Assembly: GCA_009733575.1 (NCBI GenBank)
Contig: ML769925.1
Coordinates: forward strand, 1-33,853
DNA from: Gymnopus androsaceus JB14
Taxonomy: Eukaryota; Basidiomycota; Agaricomycetes; Agaricales; Omphalotaceae
Direction: 5' to 3'
Length of the DNA stretch: 33,853 bases
This document shows positions 1-10,929 of this stretch, piece by piece. Below the pieces are notes generated by a model, which worked only from the letters and a program-made list of their open reading frames with translations, was not told the DNA's origin and made no database searches. The position numbers and the translations under genes were made by a program. Position 1 is the first letter of the stretch, and every line of letters begins with the position of its first letter.

Positions 1-32
1 CTTCAAAGCTCAAGGCGGCCAGCAAGATACAT

Positions 33-112
33 GGGCAAGCCCAGATTCGAACCGGGGACAAGTTGCATTGAAACATGCAAAGTGAACACAATAACCTCTT
101 GGCTATATGTCC
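33..112 (-). other. tRNA-like sequence (pseudo-tRNA or SINE head), copy 1
   Basis: On the minus strand there is an A-box-like motif (TAGCCAAGAGG) and, about 30 bases later, a B-box-like motif (GGTTCGAATCT). The T-arm pairs (CCCGG with CTGGG), and a UGC (Ala-type) triplet lies at the anticodon position. The acceptor stem pairs badly (GGACATA against CTTGCCC) and the anticodon stem is weak. I read it as a degenerate tRNA gene or a tRNA-derived internal polymerase III promoter, not a working tRNA. Copies occur at 8389-8468 and 10851-10929. Confidence 0.4.
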
Positions 113-178
113 TACTGATGCTCTCTTCACTTTGAAAGGTATTAAATGAAAATTTTTTTGGTACTACAACTACTAGCT

Positions 179-235
179 TCAAGAGAAAGAGAGGGAGGGG
201 GAGGAAGGAAGGAAGGGTTTGAGGAAGAATCTGTA
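179..235 (+). promoter_or_regulatory. Purine-rich tract upstream of GDH2
   Basis: A run of almost pure A/G (GAGAAAGAGAGGGAGGGGGA and following) lies upstream of the GDH2-like coding region. Read on the other strand it is a pyrimidine tract. Pyrimidine/purine tracts are common near fungal promoters, so a promoter role is only an inference. It is repeated in all three copies of the locus. Confidence 0.25.
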
Positions 236-501
236 TGTTTTGAATAATGGGAAAGATGGCGATGATGCTGGAAGATAGAGTGAGCGGTCGGATTCGTGGA
301 TCTCCCTCGTCTCCTCCATCCTCCTACTCTCTAACGGTTAACCAGCAGCACCTCCGTCTTCCTCTCCGCATGACTATAGAACTATTATCCCGATTCACAG
401 TACCCGAAGCACCGCTAGACCATTAGAGTAGCATGTCTCCTCCCATGCGAAGACGGTGGAAAGAAAGAAAACATCTTGGTCTTGTGATAAGATAGAATGA
501 C

Positions 502-3500
502 GTGTCGCCGGAGAAGAACGATCGAAGAGGTTCTGTGGCTCGGACTGCTTTAACGATTGTTCATCGAAATGGTAATAAACAGGTACTGTCAGTTAAGCGC
601 TCTGATCAACTCATACTCTCGACCAACAAAGCCAAAAAAAAACCGCTGCAGAGGCTGCGCGTATCGGTATTTGCCAAACTTGCATCTTTCTGTGTAGGCT
701 CTGTTACAAGGAATAACAGCGATGGCTTGCTCAATCGGGTCAAAAATTTGCCTGGCTATACGACGCCTGTATTCACAGGGAAAGAAGAACAGCGAGCCCT
801 TGTTCAGCAGGAAGTCGCAGCAAAGGTATTACTTGGACTGGATCTAATCCTGATTAAGATTAACCATGGTTTGAAGGGCTTTATCCCGCAAGAACTGGTC
901 GCCAACGAAGTCAACTGGTTTTACACCAATCTCGGCATTGACGACACTTATTTCCGCGACGAATCCCAAGCGGTCATCTGTGACCACATTATTGCGCTTT
1001 TTGGTGCCAAAGTGCTCGCGTATACGAAACACGATCCGAGCAAGCTCGTCATCGATCTCGAGAAGATTGACGAGAACGGAAATGGCGCGACTTTTATTCA
1101 TACCAGTCCCCCTGGTATCACTACCACTGAGGGCCCTGGCGCTGCGTGCGAGTCGAGGTGAGCCAACGCGCTATACGGCATTTCCAACGTTCCTTAGCTT
1201 GTATTTAGAATCGACACCCTGTTCCTCGACAACTCAATGCCTACAGACTCGAGACTTTCCATTCCGCCGGGTCCATTTCCGCGACTGCTTCTCAGCAGCT
1301 CAGATGCTATTTAGTCAACAAGTGTGTCTTTCCAGACACGCCTGCCACAAAGGACGCAGAGGGCAGGACCGTGTCTGACAAGTCCTTCTTGGAAAAGGCC
1401 AGCGAGAAAAGGTATGAAAGAGCATCGTTTGCTCCCTCGTTTAGCAACTCAGCCAATTCTAGATCATGTGGAGCGCTGAGCAACGGTACGGTCCCGTCAT
1501 GGAGGTTTTCGAAGGCTCAGGCTCGAGAGGGTTATCGGATACCAGATGGGCGGAACTACCACCTTCTTCAGGTACGCGTCATTGTTCACCTATCTCTATC
1601 TACTAACCTCTATACCAGTGCTCTCTCCAACCTCTACCACTTTTACTCTCTCTATGCTGCTCGCAAATACGTGGAACAGTTCTCTACATCGTAAAAAGGT
1701 CCGTATTGATTGACCGGCTTGACCGGCTTGCCAGGTTGTCCACAAGTTGGCCACAGGTACGTTACTGTACGTACTACAAAATGTATAGTGTTTATATAGT
1801 TTTTTATGTATATATATAGTTTTTTACTGTACATAATGTACATGGTAACCGGGTTGCGAAGAAAAGTGAGATAACTTGCGGCTTGTCAATTGACCTGCTT
1901 GTTTGGGTTGAACAAGCCGAAACAAGCCGAAACAAGCCGGTCAATCAATACTTGGTTAGTTACGATGTAACGGCATCACCATCATCTCTTTGTACCTCAA
2001 CCCCGTTCCAAACTCTAATGCTCCGGCGATCGAACACTCCATCTTCCAGGTCATGAAGGAAACTCTCCCGTTCTGTCTTCCCAAAAATCCTTTCTTCCTC
2101 CCAAAGGCCCCTGGTACGCATGCTGTCCAAGAGGCTACGTACACTTGTGAGAACCTCCTTTCTCTTCCTTGCATATCGCTGTGCTGACAAGGTTGTCTCG
2201 TTATAGACTGTGGCTGGGTCTTTGCACAACACTTTTGCAACAGGCTCGGCCCAGCCTACTTGCAGCTCAAAAACATCTTGGACGAGAACGACCCTGCGCA
2301 TGCCGAGGTGTTGAACAATATCAAGAGGAGGTTTAGGGAGGAGATGTTTACGAGGGAGAGTATTGAGCAGGTTATTCATACTCATTCGGAGCTGGTAGGT
2401 CTGCAAGCGTTCTGTTATCCTATTGCTATTTATTTCGTTTGCAGATTCGACTTCTTTATGTCAACTTTGCTATGGTTCATTACCCCGCATCTGACCATGC
2501 TACAGAATTGATGTATGTATACGCTCCTTTATTCAACATGTATTTCTAACCGGTACGCTATCCAGGCTCACCCTCTCTTATCAACGCCTTCAAACTATCC
2601 AACCCCTCTCCGACGAGGAGCTCTACGACAAAATCCGCCGCACAGTCCCCAACAAACACTCCCTCCAAGTTCTCGAATCCTTCCTGATCTTTAACAAACA
2701 CATCCTCAAAACTAATTTCTACCAACCCACCAAGGTCGCCCTGTCCTTCCGCTTGGATCCAGGGTTCTTACCCGAGGTCGAGTATCCCAAAAAGCCGTTT
2801 GCGATGTTTTTCGTAATTGGGAATGAGTTCAGAGGGTTCCATATTAGGTTTAGGGATGTGGCGAGGGGAGGGATTAGGATTGTGATGAGTAGGAATAAAG
2901 AGATGTATTTGATTAATCAGAGGATGTTGTACGTGTTTCTCCCTCTCTCCCTCTCTCTCTCTCTTTGGATGTACATACGCTGACGACGACGTGTTTTAGG
3001 TTTGACGAAAATTACAACTTGGCTTCGACCCAGTCGTTGAAGAATAAAGATATTCCCGAGGGAGGAGCCAAGGGTTAGATATTGCCTTCGATTGGGGCTA
3101 CGCCGAGGTTGTGTTTTGAGAAATATGTTGATGTATGTGTGCTCGCGGTTTTTAGTTATTTATATTCACTAACTACGTTATCATAGGCAATCGTCGACCT
3201 GCTAATCCCAGGAAAACACCCGGAATCAAGGAGACCCTAGTCGACTTGTACGAAAAGCCAGAGTTGTTGTTCTTTGGTCCTGATGGTTTGTCAATACTTT
3301 ATTCCCTACCTTTACCTTCTGCTCATATTAGTTATACAGAGGGTACGGCAGATATGATGGATTGGGCTGCACTCCACGCCCGCGACCGAGGCGCCGAAAC
3401 ATGGTGGAAGTCCTTCACCACTGGAAAGAGTGCCGAGACACTCGGTGGAGTCCCACACGACACGTATGGTATGACTTCGCTGAGTATCAGGCAGTATGTG

Positions 3501-3524
3501 TTGGGTATCTATAAGCAGCTGTGG
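502..3524 (+). pseudogene. GDH2: NAD-specific glutamate dehydrogenase (GDH2-type), broken copy 1
   Basis: Fungal GDH2 is a large enzyme of roughly 1000 residues that deaminates glutamate to 2-oxoglutarate and ammonia with NAD+. Spliced exons give characteristic segments: FIPQELVANEVNWFYTNLGI, GAKVLAYTKHDPSKLVIDLE, GGTTTFF, RRFREEMFTRESIEQVIHTH, the glutamate-binding PEGGAKG region and SFTTGKSAETLGGVPHDTYG. Visible introns are 826-876, 1158-1208, 1412-1462, 1572-1618, 2147-2206, 2395-2444, 2513-2565, 2929-2999, 3133-3186 and 3286-3339. Homology is clear from about 745; the true 5' end is unresolved (an ATG lies at 247, and 502 itself is a GTG). It is broken by a MITE at 1687-1967, frame slips near 1250, 1530 and 3225, and a TAG at about 3075. 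It ends after GIYKQL, so roughly the last 40 percent of the enzyme is missing. Confidence 0.9.
1687..1967 (+). mobile_element. 281-bp TA-duplicating MITE inside a GDH2 exon, copy 1
   Basis: The element has imperfect TIRs starting CATCGTAA and ending TTACGATG, with the subterminal motif TATTGATTGACCGGCTTG repeated inverted at the other end. It is flanked by TA on both sides (1685-1686 and 1968-1969). Removing the element and one TA restores TTC-TCT-AAC-GGC, the FSNG of the GDH2 sequence YVEQFSNG, so the boundaries are exact. There is no coding capacity; the centre is AT-rich. The TA target and size fit a non-autonomous Tc1/mariner-type element, but its ends differ from the Tc1 element at 3670. 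Confidence 0.9.
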
Positions 3525-3667
3525 CCCAATGCATGTAAAAGCACTCAGAAAAACATGAAAAGTTCCACCTTACTGTATAAGACCCTGTCAGCAATAAATG
3601 GGGTTAGATTCAGAGCTGGTATAGGGCAGATGCATAGGAGTAGGAATATGAAGTGTGGCGTTCCAGC
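3525..3667. other. Unassigned stretch between broken GDH2 and Tc1 element
   Basis: GDH2 similarity stops after GIYKQL, and the next 140 bases do not continue the enzyme. I recognise no gene here. It may be the remnant of another insertion or ordinary flanking DNA from a deletion that removed the GDH2 3' end. Confidence 0.5.
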
Positions 3668-3800
3668 TAATTAGGTATTTGTAGCATACTTTTCGAAAAA
3701 CACTCCTAACTGCTTGTTTACATCCAAATAAAATGATGCGCTTAGCTCCACAACTTATTGTATTAACTACTTTACTCATTGTTCAAATGTGAATGCATGC

Positions 3801-4307
3801 ATGGGCAACTATCGATACATTCATCCTGCCGCCAAGGATAAAATCTTTACTCTGTCTTTGTCCAAAAGTCAAGTTTCTACTGCCCACAAACTTCCTGTTT
3901 CCCAGTCGACAGTTAGCAGGTTGAAGGCCTGGGTTTTGGCAACAGGAACAGTGGCCAAGGATTGTAAGGGTAACTGTGGCCGTCCGAGGAAACTCAATGC
4001 TTTGGACCTTGCGGTGAGCTCTAGCACTGAATGTTTCATTTCTTCTTTGCTGACTCTCTCGATCTACCATAGTGCCTTGAAAGTTGTATTGAACGAACAC
4101 CAGACCTTTTCCTCAAAGAGCTTCAAGAGCAATTATTTGAGGCTCGTGGTGTTGAGGCGTCTCAATGGTGCATCCATACATCATTAAAACGACGCGGATT
4201 CACTCGGAAGGAGGTGAGTATAGTCCATGACTTCTTGGGTACTATCATGAAAGATATCTAGGTCACTTGACCTGCCCTTGAACGCAATGAAGAGCTCAGG
4301 GCAGAAT
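3801..4307 (+). pseudogene. Tc1/mariner transposase, N-terminal part
   Basis: Exon 1 (3801-4013) encodes a helix-turn-helix DNA-binding region of the Tc1/IS630 type, with VSQSTVSRLKAWVLATG as recognition-helix region and a basic GRPRKL stretch. Exon 2 (4073-4213) continues CLESCIERTPDLFLKELQEQ and ends in RRGFTRKE. Intron 1 is 4014-4072 and intron 2 is 4214-4261. The ATG at 3801 is preferred; the longer frame would need a GTG start. Exon 3 opens with VT, then TGA at 4268-4270 where family members have arginine, then PALERNEELRAE. Exon 3 continues in frame at 12731 with YLIQIGQTYCADQLVFVDEA. The catalytic domain is in that second part. Confidence 0.87.
4213..4307 (+). repeat. 95-bp palindrome-1 spacer, directly repeated at 12636
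   Basis: The spacer contains intron 2 and the start of exon 3 of the Tc1 transposase. It is identical to 12636-12730, in the same orientation. At 4308 the sequence turns into the reverse complement of the left arm; at 12731 the second copy continues into the rest of the transposase. Confidence 0.95.
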
Positions 4308-4848
4308 TCCTTCCGAGTGAATCCGCGTCGTTTTAATGATGTATGGATGCACCATTGAGACGCCTCAACACCACGAGCCTCAAATAATTGCTCTTGAAGC
4401 TCTTTGAGGAAAGGTCTGGTGTTCGTTCAATACAACTTTCAAGGCACTATGGTAGATCGAGAGAGTCAGCAAAGAAGAAATGAAACATTCAGTGCTAGAG
4501 CTCACCGCAAGGTCCAAAGCATTGAGTTTCCTCGGACGGCCACAGTTACCCTTACAATCCTTGGCCACTGTTCCTGTTGCCAAAACCCAGGCCTTCAACC
4601 TGCTAACTGTCGACTGGGAAACAGGAAGTTTGTGGGCAGTAGAAACTTGACTTTTGGACAAAGACAGAGTAAAGATTTTATCCTTGGCGGCAGGATGAAT
4701 GTATCGATAGTTGCCCATGCATGCATTCACATTTGAACAATGAGTAAAGTAGTTAATATATAAGTTGTGGAGCTAAGCGCATCATTTTATTTGGATGTAA
4801 ACAAGCAGTTAGGAGTGTTTTTCGAAAAGTATGCATCAAATACCTAAT
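4308..4848 (-). mobile_element. Inverted partial copy of Tc1/mariner left end
   Basis: Reverse complement of 3670-4212. It contains transposase exons 1 and 2 on the minus strand and the TIR, ending at 4848 next to TA. It has no catalytic domain. It exists only because of the palindrome and should not be counted as an independent insertion. Confidence 0.9.
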
Positions 4849-4997
4849 TAGCTGGAACGCCACACTTCATATTCCTACTCCTATGCATCTGCCCTATACC
4901 AGCTCTGAATCTAACCCCATTTATTGCTGACAGGGTCTTATACAGTAAGGTGGAACTTTTCATGTTTTTCTGAGTGCTTTACATGCATTGGGCCACA

Positions 4998-7900
4998 GCT
5001 GCTTATAGATACCCAACACATACTGCCTGATACTCAGCGAAGTCATACCATACGTGTCGTGTGGGACTCCACCGAGTGTCTCGGCACTCTTCCAGTGGTG
5101 AAGGACTTCCACCATGTTTCGGCGCCTCGGTCGCGGGCGTGGAGTGCAGCCCAATCCATCATATCTGCCGTACCCTCTGTATAACTAATATGAGCAGAAG
5201 GTAAAGGTAGGGAATAAAGTATTGACAAACCATCAGGACCAAAGAACAACAACTCTGGCTTTTCGTACAAGTCGACTAGGGTCTCCTGATTCCGGGTGTT
5301 TTCCTGGGATTAGCAGGTCGACGATTGCCTATGATAACGTAGTTAGTGAATATAAATAACTAAAAACCGCGAGCACACATACATTCACATATTTCTCAAA
5401 ACACAACCTCGGCGTAGCCCAATCGAAGGCAATATCTAACCCTTGGTCCTCCCTCGGGAATATCTTTATTCTTCAACGACTGGGTCGAAGCCAAGTTGTA
5501 ATTTTCGTCAACCTAAAACACGTCGTCGTCAGCGTATGTACATCCAAAGAGAGAGAGAGAGGGAGAGAGGGAGAAACACGTACAACATCCTCTGATTAAT
5601 CAAATACATCTCTTTATTCCTACTCATCACAATCCTAATCCCTCCCTCGCCACATCCTAAACCTAATATGGAACCCTCTGAACTCATTCCCAATTACGAA
5701 AAACATCGCAAACGGCTTTTTGGGATACTCGACCTCGGGTAAGAACCCTGGATCCAAGCGGAAGGACAGGGCGACCTTGGTGGGTTGGTAGAAATTAGTT
5801 TTGAGGATGTGTTTGTTAAAGATCAGGAAGGATTCGAGAACTTGGAGGAGTGTTTGTTGGGGACTGTGCGGCGGATTTTGTCGTAGGCTCCTCGTCGGAG
5901 AGGGGTTGGATAGTTTGAAGGCGTTGATAAGAGAGGTGAGCCTGGATAGCGTACCGGTTAGAAATACATGTTGAATAAAGGAGCGTATACATACATCAAT
6001 TCTGTAGCATGGTCAGATGCGGGGTAATGAACCATAGCAAAGTTGACATAAAGAAGTCGAATCTGCAAACGAAATAAATAGCAATAGGATAACAGAACGC
6101 TTGCAGACCTACCAGCTCCGAATGAGTATGAATAACCTGCTCAATACTCTCCCTCGTAAACATCTCCTCCTAAACCTCCTCTTGATATTGTTCAACACCT
6201 CGGCATGCGCAGGGTCGTTCTCGTCCAAGATGTTTTTGAGCTGCAAGTAGGCTGGGCCGAGCCTGTTGCAAAAGTGTTGTGCAAAGACCCAGCCACAGTC
6301 TATAACGAGACAACCTTGTCAGCACAGCGATATGCAAGGAAGAGAAAGGAGGTTCTCACAAGTGTACGTAGCCTCTTGGACAGCATGCGTACCAGGGGCC
6401 TTTGGGAGGAAGAAAGGATTTTTGGGAAGACAGAACGGGAGAGTTTCCTTCATGACCTGGAAGATGGAGTGTTCGATCGCCGGAGCATTAGAGTTTGGAA
6501 CGGGGTTGAGGTACAAAGAGATGATGGTGATGCCGTTACATCGTAACTAACCAAGTATTGATTGACCGGCTTGTTTCGGCTTGTTTCGGCTTGTTCAACC
6601 CAAACAGCAGGTCAATTGACAAGCCGCAAGTTATCTCACTTTTCTTCGCAACCCGGTTACCATGTACATTATGTACAGTAAAAAACTATATATATACATA
6701 AAAAACTATATAAACACTATACATTTTGTAGTACGTACAGTAACGTACCTGTGGCCAACTTGTGGACAACCTGGCAAGCCGGTCAAGCCGGTCAATCAAT
6801 ACGGACCTTTTTACGATGTAGAGAACTGTTCCACGTATTTGCGAGCAGCATAGAGAGAGTAAAAGTGGTAGAGGTTGGAGAGAGCACTGGTATAGAGGTT
6901 AGTAGATAGAGATAGGTGAACAATGACGCGTACCTGAAGAAGGTGGTAGTTCCGCCCATCTGGTATCCGATAACCCTCTCGAGCCTGAGCCTTCGAAAAC
7001 CTCCATGACGGACCGTACCGTTGCTCAGCGCTCCACATGATCTAGAATTGGCTGAGTTGCTAAACGAGGGAGCAAACGATGCTCTTTCATACCTTTTCTC
7101 GCTGGCCTTTTCCAAGAAGGACTTGTCAGACACGGTCCTGCCCTCTGCGTCCTTTGTGGCAGGCGTGTCTGGAAAGACACACTTGTTGACTAAATAGCAT
7201 CTGAGCTGCTGAGAAGCAGTCGCGGAAATGGACCCGGCGGAATGGAAAGTCTCGAGTCTGTAGGCATTGAGTTGTCGAGGAACAGGGTGTCGATTCTAAA
7301 TACAAGCTAAGGAACGTTGGAAATGCCGTATAGCGCGTTGGCTCACCTCGACTCGCACGCAGCGCCAGGGCCCTCAGTGGTAGTGATACCAGGGGGACTG
7401 GTATGAATAAAAGTCGCGCCATTTCCGTTCTCGTCAATCTTCTCGAGATCGATGACGAGCTTGCTCGGATCGTGTTTCGTATACGCGAGCACTTTGGCAC
7501 CAAAAAGCGCAATAATGTGGTCACAGATGACCGCTTGGGATTCGTCGCGGAAATAAGTGTCGTCAATGCCGAGATTGGTGTAAAACCAGTTGACTTCGTT
7601 GGCGACCAGTTCTTGCGGGATAAAGCCCTTCAAACCATGGTTAATCTTAATCAGGATTAGATCCAGTCCAAGTAATACCTTTGCTGCGACTTCCTGCTGA
7701 ACAAGGGCTCGCTGTTCTTCTTTCCCTGTGAATACAGGCGTCGTATAGCCAGGCAAATTTTTGACCCGATTGAGCAAGCCATCGCTGTTATTCCTTGTAA
7801 CAGAGCCTACACAGAAAGATGCAAGTTTGGCAAATACCGATACGCGCAGCCTCTGCAGCGGTTTTTTTTGGCTTTGTTGGTCGAGAGTATGAGTTGATCA

Positions 7901-8004
7901 GAGCGCTTAACCTGACAGTACCTGTTTATTACCATTTCGATGAACAATCGTTAAAGCAGTCCGAGCCACAGAACCTCTTCGATCGTTCTTCTCCGGCGAC
8001 ACGT
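4998..8004 (-). pseudogene. GDH2: GDH2-type glutamate dehydrogenase, broken copy 2 (right arm)
   Basis: Mirror copy of the gene at 502-3524, read on the minus strand, with the same exon-intron layout, the same TAG and the same loss of the C-terminal part. A few extra small indels appear, for example two bases missing near 5884 and a base missing in the PEGGAKG segment near 5450. These break the frame further. Because the arms are otherwise nearly identical, the differences look recent or technical, not the result of long divergence. Confidence 0.88.
6539..6818 (-). mobile_element. TA-duplicating MITE, copy 2
   Basis: Reverse complement of the MITE at 1687-1967, with the same ends (CATCGTAA and TTACGATG) and flanking TA at 6537-6538. 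It interrupts the same exon of the mirrored GDH2 copy. Confidence 0.88.
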
Positions 8005-8388
8005 CATTCTATCTTATCACAAGACCAAGATGTTTTCTTTCTTTCCACCGTCTTCGCATGGGAGGAGACATGCTACTCTAATGGTCTAGCGGTGCTTCGG
8101 GTACTGTGAATCGGGATAATAGTTCTATAGTCATGCGAGAGGAAGACGGAGGTGCTGCTGGTTAACCGTTAGAGAGTAGGAGATGGAGGAGACGAGGGAG
8201 ATCCACGAATCCGACCGCTCACTCTATCTTCCAGCGTCATCGCCATCTTTCCCATTATTCAAAACATACAGATTCTTCCTCAAACCCTTCCTTCCTTCCT
8301 CCCCCTCCCTCTCTTTCTCTTGAAGCTAGTAGTTGTAGTACCAAAAAATTTTCATTTAATACCTTTCAAAGTGAAGAGAGCATCAGTA

Positions 8389-8468
8389 GGACATATAGCC
8401 AAGAGGTTATTGCGTTCACTTTGCATGTTTCAATGCAACTTGTCCCCGGTTCGAATCTGGGCTTGCCC
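8389..8468 (+). other. tRNA-like sequence, copy 2
   Basis: Mirror of the tRNA-like sequence at 33-112, now on the plus strand, with the same A-box-like and B-box-like motifs and the same poorly pairing acceptor stem. Confidence 0.4.
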
Positions 8469-9019
8469 ATGTATCTTGCTGGCCGCCTTGAGCTTTAAAG
8501 CTTCTTGTTTTGCTGACGATTTCTAACGATTTAATTTAGCTGGATCCTCTGATAAGGAACAATTTTTGGAAACAAGATGTGCACCAGCTAAGAATTCTAC
8601 GAGAGCAAAGAACATTGGTGGCGATATAACTCTGCAAATCTTTATCCTTATCCCTATCCCTGATACCCTCCATCGACAGATGTGCAATGATATCATTGTA
8701 TTCACTGTACGAGTGCACGAAACCACTGAAGCGACGTGAAACAAAACGGAAATCTCTGCATGCAGCAGAGGCAGTAAGGGTTCAGGCTCGCGATTTGTAA
8801 ACCAACAAGACGCAAATACATCAGTACGAAGGTATGATTTCCTATATCTGCTCATGTCAATAGTTTCCTACAATACAGGAACAGCGAGATTGTATACTAC
8901 ACGCATTAGATGGGAGATCAACACTCCCTGCACGGTACAGAAAGAGACTGAGCCTTTGGCGTAGAGACGCTGGCTTTGAGCCTTTTGGGTTTCTGGGAAA
9001 GCTGCTATATGTCAAGCCG

Positions 9020-9447
9020 GAGACAGGCAGGTCCAAGTTTGGTCCCGTTATGACTTGAATTGACCTTAGGTCTTCTGTTAAAAAGGCCTATATAGACTCG
9101 AGAATCGAGCCAATGGTACTGTAAAGTTGGGCCTGCGGCGAGCCTCTCTAGCACGGACTGCCGGAGCAGAGAGCACCACACAACTGCCTCGGAATTTGGC
9201 TGGAATCTAAGCTGCGAATGTGGCGTCAGTTCGGAGACGAAGCGAGGAAGGATTGATAGGGATGCGATGTACCTTCGTTGGTAAACCCTCGAAACGGATG
9301 TAGGTTGATGACATTTTGAAGAATGGCTCAACGAGGACTCTGAGATCTGGGAAAATGGAAAAGACAGACAGTCGCTAAGTTCTTGCTTTTGCCGTGCTCG
9401 GTAGTCACCTGATTGTCACAGTATGCAGTAAGGCTTTTTAAAAACAT
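9020..9447 (-). pseudogene. Unrecognised small spliced gene, left-arm copy
   Basis: Mirror of the gene fragment at 9837-10240. It shows the same intron borders on the minus strand (acceptor after TTTTCCCAG; 61-base intron starting GTACATCGC and ending ATTCGCAG) and the same exon words in shifted frames. Indels relative to the other copy mean that neither reading frame can be trusted alone. I do not recognise the family. Confidence 0.3.
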
Positions 9448-9553
9448 ATTGTAAGACTACGTAGAGCTTTGTAAAGAGATACGATACACTTCTGAGCCCG
9501 GGAATATGGACGGCAGGTGCTAAAACCCGGCACGAGCACCCCCAGAGGCGCGC

Positions 9554-9735
9554 CGGCGCGCAGTCGCATACTTATGTCTTTCGGATAGGCCGAACCACGT
9601 GGGCGCCGCATCGGGCTAGGGTATCACTTACAATCACAATCTTTTTAAAACTTTAGGATAAACAGTCATTTGATGGTCCCCTCTGCCATTTTGGGGAGGG
9701 TGGCCGGAGGTGCCGTGGGCCTGCCGAATAAGCGC
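9554..9735. other. Unpaired centre of palindrome 2
   Basis: Roughly 180 bases separate the arms. The left side is GC-rich (GAGGCGCGCCGGCGCGC, then CCGAACCACGTGGGCGCC) and the right side is AT-rich. No open frame or gene is recognisable. The edges are approximate because the arms are noisy. Confidence 0.6.
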
Positions 9736-9836
9736 CCTGGGTCCAGGCCGGATTTTAGCAGCCTGCCCGGCCATATTCCCGGGCTCCAGAAGTTAATCCG
9801 TAGCTCTTTACAAAAGCTCTACGAAGTCTTATCAAT

Positions 9837-10240
9837 ATGTTTTTAAAACCTTTGCATACTGTGGACCAATCCCAGGTGACTACCGAGCACGGGAAAAAAG
9901 CAAGAACTGTACGATGGTACTTCTTTTCCATTTTCCCCAGATCTCAGAGCCCTCGATTGGAGCCATTCTTCAAAATGTCATCAACCTACCATCCGTTTCA
10001 AGGGTTTACCAACGAAGGTACATCGCATCCCTATCAATCCTTCCTCGCCCTTCGTCGTCCCGAACTGACGCCACATTCCGCAGCTTAGAATTCCAGCCAA
10101 ATTCCGAGGCAGTTGGTGGTGCCTCTGCTCCGGCAGTCCGTGCTAGAGAGGCTCGCCGCAGGGCCCATTTACAGTACCAATTGGCTCGATTCTCGAGTCT
10201 ATATAGGCCTTTTTACCAGAAAGACCTAAGGTTCGAATTC
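9837..10240 (+). CDS. Unrecognised small spliced gene upstream of GDH2, right-arm copy
   Basis: Three short exons join in frame. 9837-9875 encodes MFLKPLHTVDQSQ. 9941-10017 encodes ISEPSIGAILQNVINLPSVS and a few more residues. A third exon starts at 10084 (SLDSSQIPRQL, then an arginine/alanine-rich stretch and NWLDSRVYIGLF). Introns 9876-9940 and 10018-10083 have GT and AG borders, and the second has a branch-like CTGAC. A stop follows near 10240 if indels are resolved using the mirrored copy. I do not recognise the protein; it is short, basic in the middle and probably incomplete. The surrounding sequence is noisy, so start, end and frame are tentative. Confidence 0.3.
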
Positions 10241-10850
10241 AGTCATAACGGGCCAAACTTGACGCTGCCTGGTCTCCGGCTTGCACATATAGCAGGCTTT
10301 CCCAGAAACCCAAAAGGCAAAGCCAGCGTCTCTACGCCAAAGGCTCAGTCTCTTTCTGTGACCGTGCAGGGAGTGTTGGGATCTCCCATCTAATGCGTGT
10401 AGATACAATCTCGCTGTTCCTGTATTGTCAGAGAACTATTGACATGAGCAGATATAGGAAATCAGTACCTTCGTGACTGATGTATTTGCGTCGTTGTTGG
10501 TTTAAACAAATCGCGAGCCTGAACCTTACTGCCTCTGCTGCATGCAAGAAGATTTCCGTTTTGTTTCACCGTCGCTTCAGTGGTTTCGTGCACTCGTAAG
10601 TGAATACAATGGATATCATGTGCACATCTGTCGATGGAGGGTATTTCAGGGATAGGGATAAGGATAAAGATTTGAAAAAGAGTTATATCGCCACAATGTT
10701 CTTTGCTTCTCGTAGATTCTTAAGCCTGGTGCACATCTTGTTTCCAAAAATTGTTTCCTTATCCAGAGGATCCAGCCTTAAATTGAAATCGTTAGAAATC
10801 GTCAGCAAAACAAGAGAGCTTTAAGCTCAAAGGCGGACAGCAAGATACAT

Positions 10851-10929
10851 GGGCAGAGCCAGATTCGAACGGACAAGTTGCATTGAAACATGCAAAGTGA
10901 ACGCAATAACCTCTTGGCTTAATATGTCC
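10851..10929 (-). other. tRNA-like sequence, copy 3 (degraded)
   Basis: Third copy of the sequence at 33-112. It has several single-base losses, including within the B-box flank (GGTTCGAATCT context reduced next to GTCCG) and near the acceptor side. Confidence 0.3.

Larger units (their letters stand above)
3670..4307 (+). mobile_element. Tc1/mariner element, left part
   Basis: This is the left end of a Tc1/mariner DNA transposon. The TIR begins ATTAGGTATTTGTAGCATAC after a TA at 3668-3669. It is matched in reverse by the right TIR ending at 14406, with TA at 14407-14408; the inverted match runs about 85 bases. The left part carries transposase exons 1 and 2, intron 2 and the first 46 bases of exon 3. 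The element then breaks at the palindrome centre and resumes at 12731. Without the 8423-bp interruption and the nested element at 12933, it would be about 1.6 kb, normal for this superfamily. Confidence 0.88.
1..8500. repeat. Giant palindrome 1 (arms 1-4212 and 4308-8500)
   Basis: The sequence from 4308 to about 8500 is the reverse complement of 1-4212, almost base for base, with scattered one- or two-base indels and few substitutions. The arms meet around a 95-base unpaired spacer at 4213-4307. Each arm contains, from outside to inside, a tRNA-like sequence, a purine-rich tract, a broken GDH2 gene with a MITE in one exon, an unassigned 140-base stretch and the head of a Tc1/mariner element. 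The inner boundary falls at the end of transposase exon 2. It could be a real inverted duplication or a fold-back read artefact; see the findings. Confidence 0.95.
8501..10822. repeat. Palindrome 2 (arms about 8501-9553 and 9736-10822)
   Basis: The right half reads as the reverse complement of the left half. For example, CCCGGGAATATGG at about 9499 mirrors CCATATTCCCGGG at about 9770, and the segment near 8540-8620 mirrors about 10690-10780. The match is clear, but many single-base insertions and deletions separate the arms. Outside these arms the mirror continues: GDH2 copy 2 lies to the left and GDH2 copy 3 to the right. The arms represent the region upstream of GDH2, seen twice in opposite orientation. 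Confidence 0.9.

Noticed and set aside
33..112. A functional tRNA-Ala gene
   Set aside because: Internal promoter-like boxes exist, but acceptor and anticodon stems do not pair, so it was listed only as tRNA-like.
844..1101. Open frames antisense to GDH2 exons, and their mirror images on the right arm
   Set aside because: They overlap strongly conserved GDH2 coding sequence on the other strand and are duplicated only because of the palindrome.
502..3524. A functional GDH2 gene
   Set aside because: A MITE in an exon, several frame slips, a TAG and loss of the C-terminal part rule it out as written.
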